The position numbers and the translations under genes were made by a program. This document shows, in pieces, positions 1 to 6,181 of a DNA stretch of 19,107 nt. Where the stretch lies: contig NZAS01000166.1 of the NCBI GenBank assembly GCA_002686195.1, forward strand, positions 1 through 19,107, read 5' to 3'. Each line of letters opens with the position of its first letter. Positions within the stretch are counted from its first letter, which is position 1. Source of the stretch: Candidatus Pacearchaeota archaeon. Its GTDB lineage: Archaea > Nanoarchaeota > Nanoarchaeia > Pacearchaeales > GW2011-AR1. A model generated the notes under the pieces. That model made no database searches, was not told where the DNA came from, and saw only the letters and a list, made by a program, of their open reading frames with translations.

Positions 1-5
1 ATAAT

Positions 6-91
6 GGGGATGTGGCGGAATTGGTATACGCAACAGACTTAAAATCTGTCGGTCAAAGACCTTGTGGGTTCGAGTCCCACCGTCCCTACCA
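6..91 (+). tRNA. tRNA-Leu (anticodon UAA)
   Basis: A full cloverleaf can be drawn. The acceptor stem is 6-12 with 81-87 (two G-U pairs), the D stem 15-17 with 29-31, and the anticodon stem 33-37 with 45-49, with a loop holding TAA at 40-42. A long variable arm (51-54 pairs with 58-61) is typical of class II tRNAs, and the T arm is 64-68 with 76-80 around TTCGAGT. Discriminator A88 is followed by an encoded CCA at 89-91. It reads the UUA codon, which is common in AT-rich genes like those here. It is the only tRNA seen in the window. Confidence 0.96.
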
Positions 92-114
92 CTTTTATGG
101 TAATTAAGAAAACT

Positions 115-300
115 ATGGATATAGAAATGACATGGACTGTAATATATAGAAATGAAGATAATAGTCTTGGTTCCAAAGCGCTAAATGCTCCTCATGGAAG
201 GTCAAAAGCTTTGGAGTTTATTGTTAATAACTTTAACCTCTTTATTGTGGCTATAATCCCAGGTTCTCATGAAGTTACTTTTTTAAATAAAACACATTAA
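115..300 (+). CDS. hypothetical small protein, 61 aa
   Basis: This short open frame directly follows the tRNA and I do not recognise it. In-frame ATGs lie at 97, 115 and 127; the same frame runs back to a GTG inside the tRNA, which is not a credible start. I chose 115 because a weak AAGAA lies about five bases upstream, but 127, which begins MTWTVIYRN, is equally possible. The middle alternates polar and hydrophobic stretches (EFIVNNFNLFIVAIIPG, about residues 34-50), suggesting a small alpha/beta fold. It is the first of a run of small unknown genes. Confidence 0.5.
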   Translation: MDIEMTWTVIYRNEDNSLGSKALNAPHGRSKALEFIVNNFNLFIVAIIPGSHEVTFLNKTH

Positions 301-310
301 AATGTATAAT
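282..310 (+). promoter_or_regulatory. candidate sigma70-like promoter
   Basis: TTTAAA at 282-287 is followed after 17 bases by a perfect TATAAT at 305-310. It lies in an AT-rich gap upstream of the gene at 356. The -35 matches the consensus at four of six positions. AT-rich sequence can produce such matches by chance. Confidence 0.35.
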
Positions 311-355
311 TTCATTTAATATAGTATTATTTATATAGTTAACAAGGTAGTTCAA

Positions 356-625
356 ATGAAGAATATAGAATTAAGCAGAGTTGAATTAAGAGGCCGACCT
401 TTCGACCACGATAGGTGTTTTCATATAAAAGATTTCAGAAAAGGCGATTCGATTAGAGTCAAAACAAAGAGGGGTCAAAAGTTTGTACGAGGCGTTGTAA
501 CCTCCATAGATTTAGATAATAATGTTATATCATTTAAAACTGCAGAATCTGAAAGAAATGAAACTACTTTAGATTATATTGTTTCTTTAGAAGAATATCA
601 GCGCAACTTTTTAGGACAAAGTTAA
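356..625 (+). CDS. hypothetical protein, 89 aa
   Basis: Not recognised. The start is supported by an AAGGTAG-type ribosome site about seven bases upstream of the ATG. The protein is basic in its first half. The stretch RVKTKRGQKFVRGVVTSID with the following NNVISFKT (about residues 36-64) reads like strands of a small beta-barrel (SH3-like or KOW-like), which could bind nucleic acid or protein; this is inference from the residue pattern only. Its stop overlaps the next start by one base (TAATG), so the two are probably translationally coupled. Confidence 0.75.
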   Translation: MKNIELSRVELRGRPFDHDRCFHIKDFRKGDSIRVKTKRGQKFVRGVVTSIDLDNNVISFKTAESERNETTLDYIVSLEEYQRNFLGQS

Positions 626-942
626 TGAACTTTGATTACAAAGAAAGACTTGAAAAGATTCTGAACACTCTGTTAGAAGTTTTTGACGAACACCAAGTAT
701 CGCCAGAAGATGGGGCTTTGTTGTCAGCTAATTTATTTTTTAACTCTCTTAGTTTTCTTGAAGAAGAAGATGCAGAGACTTTGTTGTCAAAATCACTAGA
801 GCATATCATGGATATGATGGACGATGAGCATAAGTATACTGCCGTATCCTCTATCTTTAAGCCTAGTGCTAATTCAGTTTTTTCAATTGGCCTCAATAAT
901 ACTTGGGGCCTTGACCCGGTTCTTCTTGACGAAGAGCATTAA
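625..942 (+). CDS. hypothetical acidic protein, 105 aa
   Basis: Not recognised. It begins in the stop codon of the preceding gene. The protein is strongly acidic, with clusters such as EEEDAE near residues 46-51 and MDMMDDEH near 62-69, and appears mostly helical. No catalytic motif or signal peptide is visible. The antisense frame is also open over much of this gene, but it lacks a ribosome site and is treated as a shadow. It belongs to a tight run of four genes (356-1321) ending at the terminator at 1347. Confidence 0.75.
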   Translation: MNFDYKERLEKILNTLLEVFDEHQVSPEDGALLSANLFFNSLSFLEEEDAETLLSKSLEHIMDMMDDEHKYTAVSSIFKPSANSVFSIGLNNTWGLDPVLLDEEH

Positions 943-962
943 CAATCCCGAAAGGAGAGTGT

Positions 963-1115
963 ATGAGCAAACCCGAAGAAACAGATGCAGAAGTGCGTCC
1001 TAATCCCCAGGATACGCCTGTGGATGCCCAGATAAACAATACAAGCGGTGAGAGTAAGAAGTCTCGTTCTTCAAAGAGTTCTGACCGTATTATGATTTTT
1101 AACAAGGAGGACTAA
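963..1115 (+). CDS. hypothetical small protein, 50 aa
   Basis: A short ORF with a strong ribosome site (AAAGGAGAG at 951-959) three bases before its ATG. It encodes 50 residues beginning MSKPEETDAEVRP and ending in RIMIFNKED. The first half is rich in Pro, Glu and Asp, and the middle is a Ser/Lys stretch (SKKSRSSKSS, residues 31-40), so most of the chain is probably disordered. Its last codons (AAG GAG GAC) hold the AAGGAGG ribosome site of the next gene, whose ATG lies two bases after this stop. That arrangement argues the frame is genuinely translated. Function unknown. Confidence 0.75.
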   Translation: MSKPEETDAEVRPNPQDTPVDAQINNTSGESKKSRSSKSSDRIMIFNKED

Positions 1116-1117
1116 AA

Positions 1118-1321
1118 ATGTCTTTACTCAATCGTTCAAAGCGCACTAGAAGTGTCGCTATGAATCTTCGTAATGGAGATTCCCGTAAGCAAGCAGGAAG
1201 CAATAGGCTTCAAATCACGGTTCAGTCTAGTGATTGGCGTATTCCAAATCAGTCTGTAAACATGACTATTCGTGATGCACAGGCTTTGCGTAACTTCCTA
1301 AATCAATATCTTGACCAGTAG
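1118..1321 (+). CDS. hypothetical small protein, 67 aa
   Basis: The start has an ideal AAGGAGG site at 1104-1110, inside the end of the previous gene. The N-terminus is basic (NRSKRTRS). The C-terminal part, with VNMTIRDAQALRNFLNQYL near residues 47-65, looks like a strand followed by an amphipathic helix. No known family is recognised. It is the last gene before a strong intrinsic terminator, so it closes the first transcription unit. Confidence 0.8.
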   Translation: MSLLNRSKRTRSVAMNLRNGDSRKQAGSNRLQITVQSSDWRIPNQSVNMTIRDAQALRNFLNQYLDQ

Positions 1322-1346
1322 GCCATATACAGGTTGATTTAGAGAT

Positions 1347-1390
1347 ATAGCCGCAGGGTAATAGATGCCCTGCGGCTATTTTATTTTATT
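1347..1390 (+). terminator. intrinsic terminator
   Basis: A perfect 12-bp stem (1347-1358 with 1368-1379, sequence ATAGCCGCAGGG on the left arm) with a 9-base loop is followed by a T-rich tract from 1379 to 1390. It lies 26 bases after the stop of the 67-aa gene and should end the transcript of the small-gene cluster. Confidence 0.9.
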
Positions 1391-1396
1391 TTTAAC

Positions 1397-1424
1397 TTGT
1401 TTTTTTTTAACGCATCGGTATATT
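1397..1424 (+). promoter_or_regulatory. possible promoter for the Gp88-like/exonuclease unit
   Basis: TTGTTT at 1397-1402 and TATATT at 1419-1424 are separated by 16 bases, just after the terminator and 39 bases before the next start. The surrounding T-rich sequence makes chance matches likely. An AAAGGTATAT string at 1445-1454 resembles the TAGGTA element seen upstream of 3020 and 5200, but sits too close to the start codon to be placed confidently. Confidence 0.3.
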
Positions 1425-1462
1425 TTCTTATCGAGAAGCAAAACAAAGGTATATAAAAAATT

Positions 1463-2140
1463 ATGCGTTTAGTACATTGGGTGTCTAAATCTTCTGATTC
1501 TAAAATTGGAAAAATTGTTGCATCATATTCCCCTTTAGATACATGTCCAGATTCTTGTGTTTTTAAATCTGGAGGCTGCTATGCTTGGGGATTGTTCTAT
1601 CTAAGAATCTTGGGAAAGAAGATTGAAGATGGAAGAATTAAAGCACGGTCTTTAAAAGATGCTTTGGGTTCAAGAGATAAAAATTGCAAAGTTGTTAGGC
1701 ATAGGGTTGCTGGCGATGTAGTTGGTGACGTAGACGGCACAATAGAAGAGTGTCATCTTGTTGAGCAGGAAGGCTTGATAAATATTGGCTATACCCATGA
1801 TTGGGAAACAGAAGTAACTCAGCCGCTAAAGGAATGGTTTAGAGCTTCTTGCAATACTCTTGAAGAGGTTGCGAAAGCAAAGGCTATGGGTTGGTCTACC
1901 ACTCTTGCTGTTCACGGAGAGGGTATTCCTAAGTCTATAAACATTGATGGTCAAAGGGGCGTTCTCTGCCCTGCTCGTCATAATGTACCTGAGAAGAAGG
2001 ACATTACATGTAATGATTGTACCTTGTGCAAGGTTACAGACAAGACCAAGGATATTGTTGTGATGTTTGAGGTTCATGGCCCACCTAAGACCAAGAAAGA
2101 AGCTACGGAGAAGTCTGTTGACATTAACGAACTTAGATAA
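1463..2140 (+). CDS. phage Gp88-like cysteine-rich protein
   Basis: This 225-aa protein has the look of the phage Gp88-like (DUF7227-type) family. An N-terminal CPDSCVFKSGGCYA segment (Cys28, Cys32, Cys39) is followed by RVAGDVVGDVDG near 81-92, GYTHDW near 109-114 and ASCNT near 128-132. A second cysteine group (Cys169, then CNDCTLC at 183-189) is near the C-terminus. The two clusters could bind zinc or an iron-sulfur centre; no enzymatic role is established as far as I know. No good Shine-Dalgarno site is visible, as the only GG-containing string, AAAGGT, is 12 bases upstream. Its 3' end overlaps the start region of the exonuclease gene, suggesting coupling. Family assignment rests on recalled motif order, not an alignment. 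Confidence 0.65.
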   Translation: MRLVHWVSKSSDSKIGKIVASYSPLDTCPDSCVFKSGGCYAWGLFYLRILGKKIEDGRIKARSLKDALGSRDKNCKVVRHRVAGDVVGDVDGTIEECHLVEQEGLINIGYTHDWETEVTQPLKEWFRASCNTLEEVAKAKAMGWSTTLAVHGEGIPKSINIDGQRGVLCPARHNVPEKKDITCNDCTLCKVTDKTKDIVVMFEVHGPPKTKKEATEKSVDINELR

Positions 2141-2978
2141 TCGAAAGGTATTAATTATCGATGCCCACAACATGATTCATAGATGCCGCTTTCAATGGGG
2201 AGGCGGTAACGCTATTGGTGAATATCAGATTGTATATAACTTCTTCAGAACGCTTAGGTCTACAATAGAGGAATTCTCTCCTGACTTAGTATACTTTCCT
2301 TTGGATGGAAAGCCAGCAGCTAGACTTGCGGCCTATCCTGCCTATAAGGGCAATAGAAAGATAGAGACTGATGATCCAGAAGAAATAGCTTATTGGGAGT
2401 CTTTTCATAGGCAAAAAAGAATAATCATTGATTCGGTAAAAAATCAGTATCCCATAATTACAGTTTATCATCCAGGTCATGAATGCGATGATCTTATTTT
2501 GTTTTTGATAGAAGCGTATCATCTAGACGATGAAGTTACAATCGTGTCAAGCGATACGGATTTTATACAAATTCTAAATGATTATCCTGACAAGGTAAAT
2601 TTATATAATCCTGTTTCCAAACTCTATAGAGAGAATACAGAATATGATTATGTAGCCTGGAAAGCTATGGTTGGAGACAAGGCTGATAATATCCCCGGTG
2701 TTCGGGGTATAGGAAAGAAAACAGCCACCAAGATTCTGTTGACAAAAGGGGAGCTAAAGAATAGATTAGATAATCCTCTTTTTAAGACAAGCTTTGAAAA
2801 GAGCTATAGCTTGATTAAATTATTAGATTTATCTAATGATGAGGATGATATAGAATTTACAAAAGCAAAGCTTGATTGTGAAGCTATTAAGAATAACTTT
2901 TTGGATATGAAGTTTTCTTCCATTGTTGAAGAAAGCTATTTAAAAAAGTATTTTAATACCTTTAATTTTTTGGCCTAA
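2118..2978 (+). CDS. FEN-family 5'-3' exonuclease (phage RNase H / T5 exonuclease type)
   Basis: A flap endonuclease/5'-3' exonuclease expected to remove RNA primers and 5' flaps during replication. Using a TTG start at 2118 (286 aa), the motifs are: VLIIDAHNMIH with the first metal Asp at 15; a DGKPAARLAAYPAYKGNR arch region near 63-80; GHECDDL acidic pair near 120-126; SSDTD at 144-148; and GDKADNIPGVRGIGKKTA, the last acidic residues plus helix-3-turn-helix, at 186-203. The longer frame back to ATG 2067 overlaps the upstream gene by 74 bases and adds residues not expected in the family. The TTG has GGAG at 2107-2110, seven bases upstream, and an overlap of only 23 bases. No ATG lies between 2076 and the catalytic Asp. 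It appears complete, without a fused polymerase domain. Confidence 0.93.
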   Translation: MTLTNLDNRKVLIIDAHNMIHRCRFQWGGGNAIGEYQIVYNFFRTLRSTIEEFSPDLVYFPLDGKPAARLAAYPAYKGNRKIETDDPEEIAYWESFHRQKRIIIDSVKNQYPIITVYHPGHECDDLILFLIEAYHLDDEVTIVSSDTDFIQILNDYPDKVNLYNPVSKLYRENTEYDYVAWKAMVGDKADNIPGVRGIGKKTATKILLTKGELKNRLDNPLFKTSFEKSYSLIKLLDLSNDEDDIEFTKAKLDCEAIKNNFLDMKFSSIVEESYLKKYFNTFNFLA

Positions 2979-2998
2979 GCAGTAATATATAGTAGGTA
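2970..2998 (+). promoter_or_regulatory. candidate promoter before glutamine synthetase (T-run, TTGGCC, TAGGTA)
   Basis: A T-run at 2966-2971 leads into TTGGCC (2970-2975), and TAGGTA follows after 17 bases at 2993-2998. A separate ribosome site (AAGGAG at 3007-3012) serves the gene at 3020, so TAGGTA is not the Shine-Dalgarno. The same arrangement recurs before 5200 and 10467. Confidence 0.45.
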
Positions 2999-3019
2999 TC
3001 TTGCATAAGGAGAAACAAA

Positions 3020-4108
3020 ATGAGTACAGCTACATTAAGATGCGAATATGTTTGGTTGGATGGTGGAGAAACCCAACAGCTTCGTTCTAAAACAAGAGTA
3101 ATATCTGTTAAGTCAGAAGAAGAAAATTGGAACCTAAACCTTACAGACTTCCCTGTATGGGGCTTTGATGGTTCCAGCACAGGTCAGGCAACAACAGAGG
3201 ATTCTGATTGTGTTTTAAGACCAGTATTTGCGTGTGTTGACCCAAATAGAAACAATGGAGTAATTGTATTATGCGATGTTTTGAATACTGATTTAACTCC
3301 ACATGAAACAAACTATAGAGCAAGGCTTATTGACGCTATGATAAAGCATCACCAAACAGAGCCATTCGTAGGGTTTGAGCAAGAGTATTTTCTGTATACA
3401 GAAGGCACTCCGTTGGGCTGGTCACCGTACCCCGAAGTAACTCCAGAGCCGCAAGGCCCGTATTATTGCGCAGTAGGCGATGGAAAGGTTGCAGGAAGAG
3501 GCGTTTCAGAACTTCACTTAAGTGCCTGCATAGCAGCTTCTCTTTCTGTTCAAGGCGTAAATGCAGAAGTAGCTTTGGGTCAGTGGGAGTATCAGATGGG
3601 TGGTCCTAACATTAACGCAGTAGCCTCTTGTGATCATCTTTGGGTTAGTAGATATCTTCTGCATAGAATAGCAGAGTCTCAAAGCGTTGCGGTTTCGCTT
3701 GACCCCAAACCAGTAGAGGGTGATTGGAATGGAAGCGGATTACATACAAACTTTAGCACAAAGAGCATGAGAGTCGAGGGGGGTATGGAGCATATCACCG
3801 CTGCTTGTGAAGCCCTATCTGACCCAGGAGCCGTAACTAATGCTAAGGCTGCTTATGGGGAAGGGTTGGAAAGAAGGCTTACGGGAGAGCATGAAACCTG
3901 TAGTATATCTGAGTTTAGATATGGGGTTTCAGACCGTGGGGCATCAATTAGGATTCCTTGGATTGTAGATCGTCAAGGCTTTGGATACTTTGAGGATCGT
4001 CGTCCGAATAGTAATGCAGATCCCTACAGGGTTGTAACGTCGCTTATCGAAACAGTGTGCCCCGTGGTAAGTGTTGGTGAAGAGGTAAACCTTAATGAAG
4101 GTAAATGA
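3020..4108 (+). CDS. glutamine synthetase, type II (GSII, eukaryote-like)
   Basis: Catalyses ATP-dependent formation of glutamine from glutamate and ammonia. At 362 aa it matches GSII length rather than the roughly 470 aa of bacterial GSI. Motifs in order: WGFDGSSTGQA at 47-57; GFEQEYFLY at 118-126 with metal-binding Glu120 and Glu122; GPYYCAVG at 146-153; GQWEYQMG at 187-194; WNGSGLHTNFSTK at 236-248; YGEGLERRLTGEHET at 279-293; GVSDRGASIRIP at 302-313; EDRRPNSNADPY at 325-336. All look intact, so the enzyme is probably active. A strong AAGGAG precedes ATG 3020. The gene seems somewhat more GC-rich than its neighbours, which could reflect separate acquisition. It lies between the exonuclease and unknown genes with no other nitrogen genes nearby, suggesting a role in the infected cell's glutamine supply; that role is inference. 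Confidence 0.96.
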   Translation: MSTATLRCEYVWLDGGETQQLRSKTRVISVKSEEENWNLNLTDFPVWGFDGSSTGQATTEDSDCVLRPVFACVDPNRNNGVIVLCDVLNTDLTPHETNYRARLIDAMIKHHQTEPFVGFEQEYFLYTEGTPLGWSPYPEVTPEPQGPYYCAVGDGKVAGRGVSELHLSACIAASLSVQGVNAEVALGQWEYQMGGPNINAVASCDHLWVSRYLLHRIAESQSVAVSLDPKPVEGDWNGSGLHTNFSTKSMRVEGGMEHITAACEALSDPGAVTNAKAAYGEGLERRLTGEHETCSISEFRYGVSDRGASIRIPWIVDRQGFGYFEDRRPNSNADPYRVVTSLIETVCPVVSVGEEVNLNEGK

Positions 4109-4541
4109 TTTTTTAAAGAAGCAAAAAATCAAAAAGATATATACTTATCTTGAAAAGAAAGAAGATAAACGTACAATATCTTTTGGGTGGGCATTATCTA
4201 AGTCGTTAGATTTGAATAATCCAGTGATTGTTTCTTCTGTTTCAAAAAGTAAAAAAGTATCAGATAAAGATAAAGCATGGTCTGTCAAAGAAGGCAATAG
4301 TGCAGCATCTGTTGTGGACTATGAAAAGTATTTTTTATCACTAACAGGTGAAGCGCCACAAGGCTTTCTTGAAAAATGGGAATCCAAAACAGAAGAATTA
4401 GAAGAGCTTAGAAAGCGTTTGAATAAAAGCTATAGAGAAGAAGAAGGTTTGTTTCTTATAGAGCTTGCAAGGCTTTTAGATAGCGGAAAAAAATTCACCA
4501 AGTTTGGTCGTATCTATAAAATAATTGATCCCAATACTTGA
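4095..4541 (+). CDS. hypothetical protein, 148 aa
   Basis: Not recognised. It starts inside the last 14 bases of the glutamine synthetase gene, with GAGG at 4082-4085 nine bases upstream, so it is probably co-translated with it. The protein is Lys-rich at the N-terminus (FLKKQKIKKIYTYLEKKEDK). Its second half contains a charged helical stretch (WESKTEELEELRKRLNKSY, about 95-113) likely to form a short coiled coil. No catalytic residues stand out. The overlap with the GS gene makes a functional link possible but unproven. Confidence 0.75.
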   Translation: MKVNDFLKKQKIKKIYTYLEKKEDKRTISFGWALSKSLDLNNPVIVSSVSKSKKVSDKDKAWSVKEGNSAASVVDYEKYFLSLTGEAPQGFLEKWESKTEELEELRKRLNKSYREEEGLFLIELARLLDSGKKFTKFGRIYKIIDPNT

Positions 4542-4573
4542 AAAAACAACTCTATTGGTAGACAATAAATTTT

Positions 4574-5107
4574 ATGTTTTTAGACACAGATAGAACCAAG
4601 AGTCGTAAAGAGCGTTACGATTCAAAGCAGAAAGATTCAATCAAGTTGCCAGCGGCCATGGCCGCTATCAGCTTTGACTTCGATGACAACATAGCCTTCC
4701 TAATAAGAAGTGCGGCATGTTTCGGTATTTTAGAAATATTTACAATAGGCAAAGCGCCAAGCAGAAGTTGTTTGAAATCAAAGTCAGGCTCTCTTTATGA
4801 CTATGTAACTATTAAGTCTTTCCCTAACACATCAGAGTTCTCAAAGTATGCAAAGGAAAATGGATATAAAATAGTTGCGATAGAGATTTGTGATAACGCA
4901 GAACCTTTGTATGATTATAAATTTTCTTTTGATTGGAAGACCATATTGTTATTAGGGAATGAATCAACCGGAATACCTGGGGATATAGTTCTAAGAAATG
5001 ATACTGTATACATCCCCATGCCTGGGCCGGGATATTGCCTCAATGTCAGTCAGGCCGGAACGGTTGTTATGAGTGAATTTTATAAACAATACATAGAGAG
5101 GATTTGA
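4574..5107 (+). CDS. SpoU/TrmH-family (SPOUT) 2'-O-methyltransferase
   Basis: Probably transfers a methyl group from S-adenosylmethionine to a ribose 2'-OH in tRNA or rRNA. The three family motifs are present: motif 1, DFDDNIAFLIRSAACFG at 35-51, with the conserved Arg45; motif 2, ILLLGNESTGIP at 124-135; motif 3, IPMPGPGYCLNVSQAG at 147-162, with the knot-forming LNVS. The 177 aa length covers only the catalytic domain with a short basic N-terminal extension (RTKSRKERYDSKQK), like TrmH/TrmL and unlike RlmB, which adds an L30e-like domain. Motif 3 has GPGYCLNVS where SLNVS is more usual. The ribosome site is weak (GGTAG at 4556-4560). The exact RNA target cannot be read from the sequence. Confidence 0.88.
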   Translation: MFLDTDRTKSRKERYDSKQKDSIKLPAAMAAISFDFDDNIAFLIRSAACFGILEIFTIGKAPSRSCLKSKSGSLYDYVTIKSFPNTSEFSKYAKENGYKIVAIEICDNAEPLYDYKFSFDWKTILLLGNESTGIPGDIVLRNDTVYIPMPGPGYCLNVSQAGTVVMSEFYKQYIERI

Positions 5108-5137
5108 TTGGAGCATAAATATTTTTTAATATAATTT

Positions 5138-5167
5138 TTGCATCGACTATCTAGCAGAGGATAGGTA
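5138..5167 (+). promoter_or_regulatory. candidate promoter (TTTTTGCATC ... GATAGGTA)
   Basis: TTGCAT at 5138-5143, preceded by a T-run, and TAGGTA at 5162-5167 are 18 bases apart. The region aligns well with 10417-10448: both read TTTTT, then G or A, then CATC, then CTA, and both end in GATAGGT. It sits in the 92-base gap before 5200, and GAGG at 5191-5194 is the separate ribosome site. Confidence 0.5.
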
Positions 5168-5199
5168 TATCCTGGCTGAACATACATTATGAGGTAACA

Positions 5200-6030
5200 A
5201 TGAAAAAAGAAACCAAGGCTGTTAAATCTTTCTTAGATAAAATAGAAACTTCATCAACGGATAACCCAGGCCGTTATCGCAGGAAAAGCTACGATCTTGA
5301 TAAGGTTCTATCTTACATGTTAAGCCTTTCAAAGAAAGAGGCTAAATGCTTGCTCTCTGATACCTTCTGGAATAGGTATCCGTCTTATGTTTCATATCCA
5401 ATAACAGACTCTAGGCGAGCACATGGTGGCTTCATAGCAACCCTAGTTAGAAGTGGCTGCGAATATGTACCGGAACTTAAAGAGCTTTTCTTAAAACATT
5501 CTGATGGACTTTTTCTGGTATCTACAATAGACTGTATCTCTGGAAAGGATAGACAGAAGGTTTGTTTAAGAGCAGTTAATTCGAAAGATGTTAGAGTAAG
5601 GTTGCGAGCGGCAAAGCATCTTGATGTAAGAAAGGCAAAGCGTTTAATGAATGATAGAGCAGCGTCTGTTCGTAATTCTGTAATTAAACGCATTGGTATT
5701 GATAATTGCGCCACAGATTTAATTGAAGATTCTGATGGATGGATTAGGCGACAAGCCATTAGTGCTGCCGATTTATCGTCGGCTGAATCCAATAAACTTA
5801 TAAGTCATTATTTAGACAAAGAAACGAAGGATAGTAATAATTATTATATTCGTTGGATTTTGCACTCTTTGGTGAAGAAGTTATCAAACGAAGATTTGCT
5901 ATATCGACTTGATTTGGGGCAGAGCGAAGCGACTCGCGCCTTTGGAACTGATAGAATGATTGAAGAGTATATTAAAAACAGATTGCTTTACGCGAACATC
6001 TTAACAGAAGGGGATTCATCAAATGACTGA
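5200..6030 (+). CDS. HEAT-repeat-like protein, 276 aa
   Basis: No exact family is recognised, but residues of about 119-192 look like short alpha-helical HEAT repeats: DVRVRLRAAKHL (130-141), then AASVRNSVIKRIG (154-166), then DGWIRRQAISAA (179-190). Each has the pattern of Asp or Ser, a hydrophobic residue, Arg, and Ala-rich helix. Such repeats commonly act as protein or nucleic-acid binding scaffolds. The N-terminus is basic and helical, and no signal peptide or catalytic motif is visible. The start has GAGG five bases upstream and a candidate promoter at 5138. The last eight bases overlap the 51-aa gene at 6023. Confidence 0.75.
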   Translation: MKKETKAVKSFLDKIETSSTDNPGRYRRKSYDLDKVLSYMLSLSKKEAKCLLSDTFWNRYPSYVSYPITDSRRAHGGFIATLVRSGCEYVPELKELFLKHSDGLFLVSTIDCISGKDRQKVCLRAVNSKDVRVRLRAAKHLDVRKAKRLMNDRAASVRNSVIKRIGIDNCATDLIEDSDGWIRRQAISAADLSSAESNKLISHYLDKETKDSNNYYIRWILHSLVKKLSNEDLLYRLDLGQSEATRAFGTDRMIEEYIKNRLLYANILTEGDSSND

Positions 6031-6178
6031 AGAGCGAACAAATGAAGTGAAAGAAAATATTTTCTTTTCTATGAAAAGTGGAATCAAAAAGCAGGTCACA
6101 AGAGAGGCGTGGGAAAAGGAATGGCTAGACTGGTGGAGTAAGACTAATTCCTTTAAGGACATTAAAGAAGATTCTTGA
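6023..6178 (+). CDS. hypothetical small protein, 51 aa
   Basis: A short ORF that overlaps the end of the HEAT-like gene by eight bases. AAGGGG at 6008-6013 is nine bases upstream of its ATG. It begins MTEERTNEVKENIFF and contains a Trp-rich amphipathic stretch, REAWEKEWLDWWSK (27-40), which could be a binding helix. Its stop lies three bases from the convergent stop of the minus-strand gene. Function unknown. The good ribosome site and the coupling to the upstream gene support it being real. Confidence 0.7.
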   Translation: MTEERTNEVKENIFFSMKSGIKKQVTREAWEKEWLDWWSKTNSFKDIKEDS

Positions 6179-6181
6179 TTT

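Noticed and set aside
1..91. tRNA gene as a phage attachment site
   Set aside because: No integrase gene or repeated tRNA 3' end is visible in the window.
64..126. GTG start at 64 for the first small gene
   Set aside because: It would begin inside the T arm of the tRNA; downstream ATGs are more plausible.
5385..5792. Minus-strand frame of 135 codons opposite the HEAT-like gene
   Set aside because: Shadow of a coding region; the plus-strand gene has a good ribosome site, a candidate promoter and HEAT-like periodicity.
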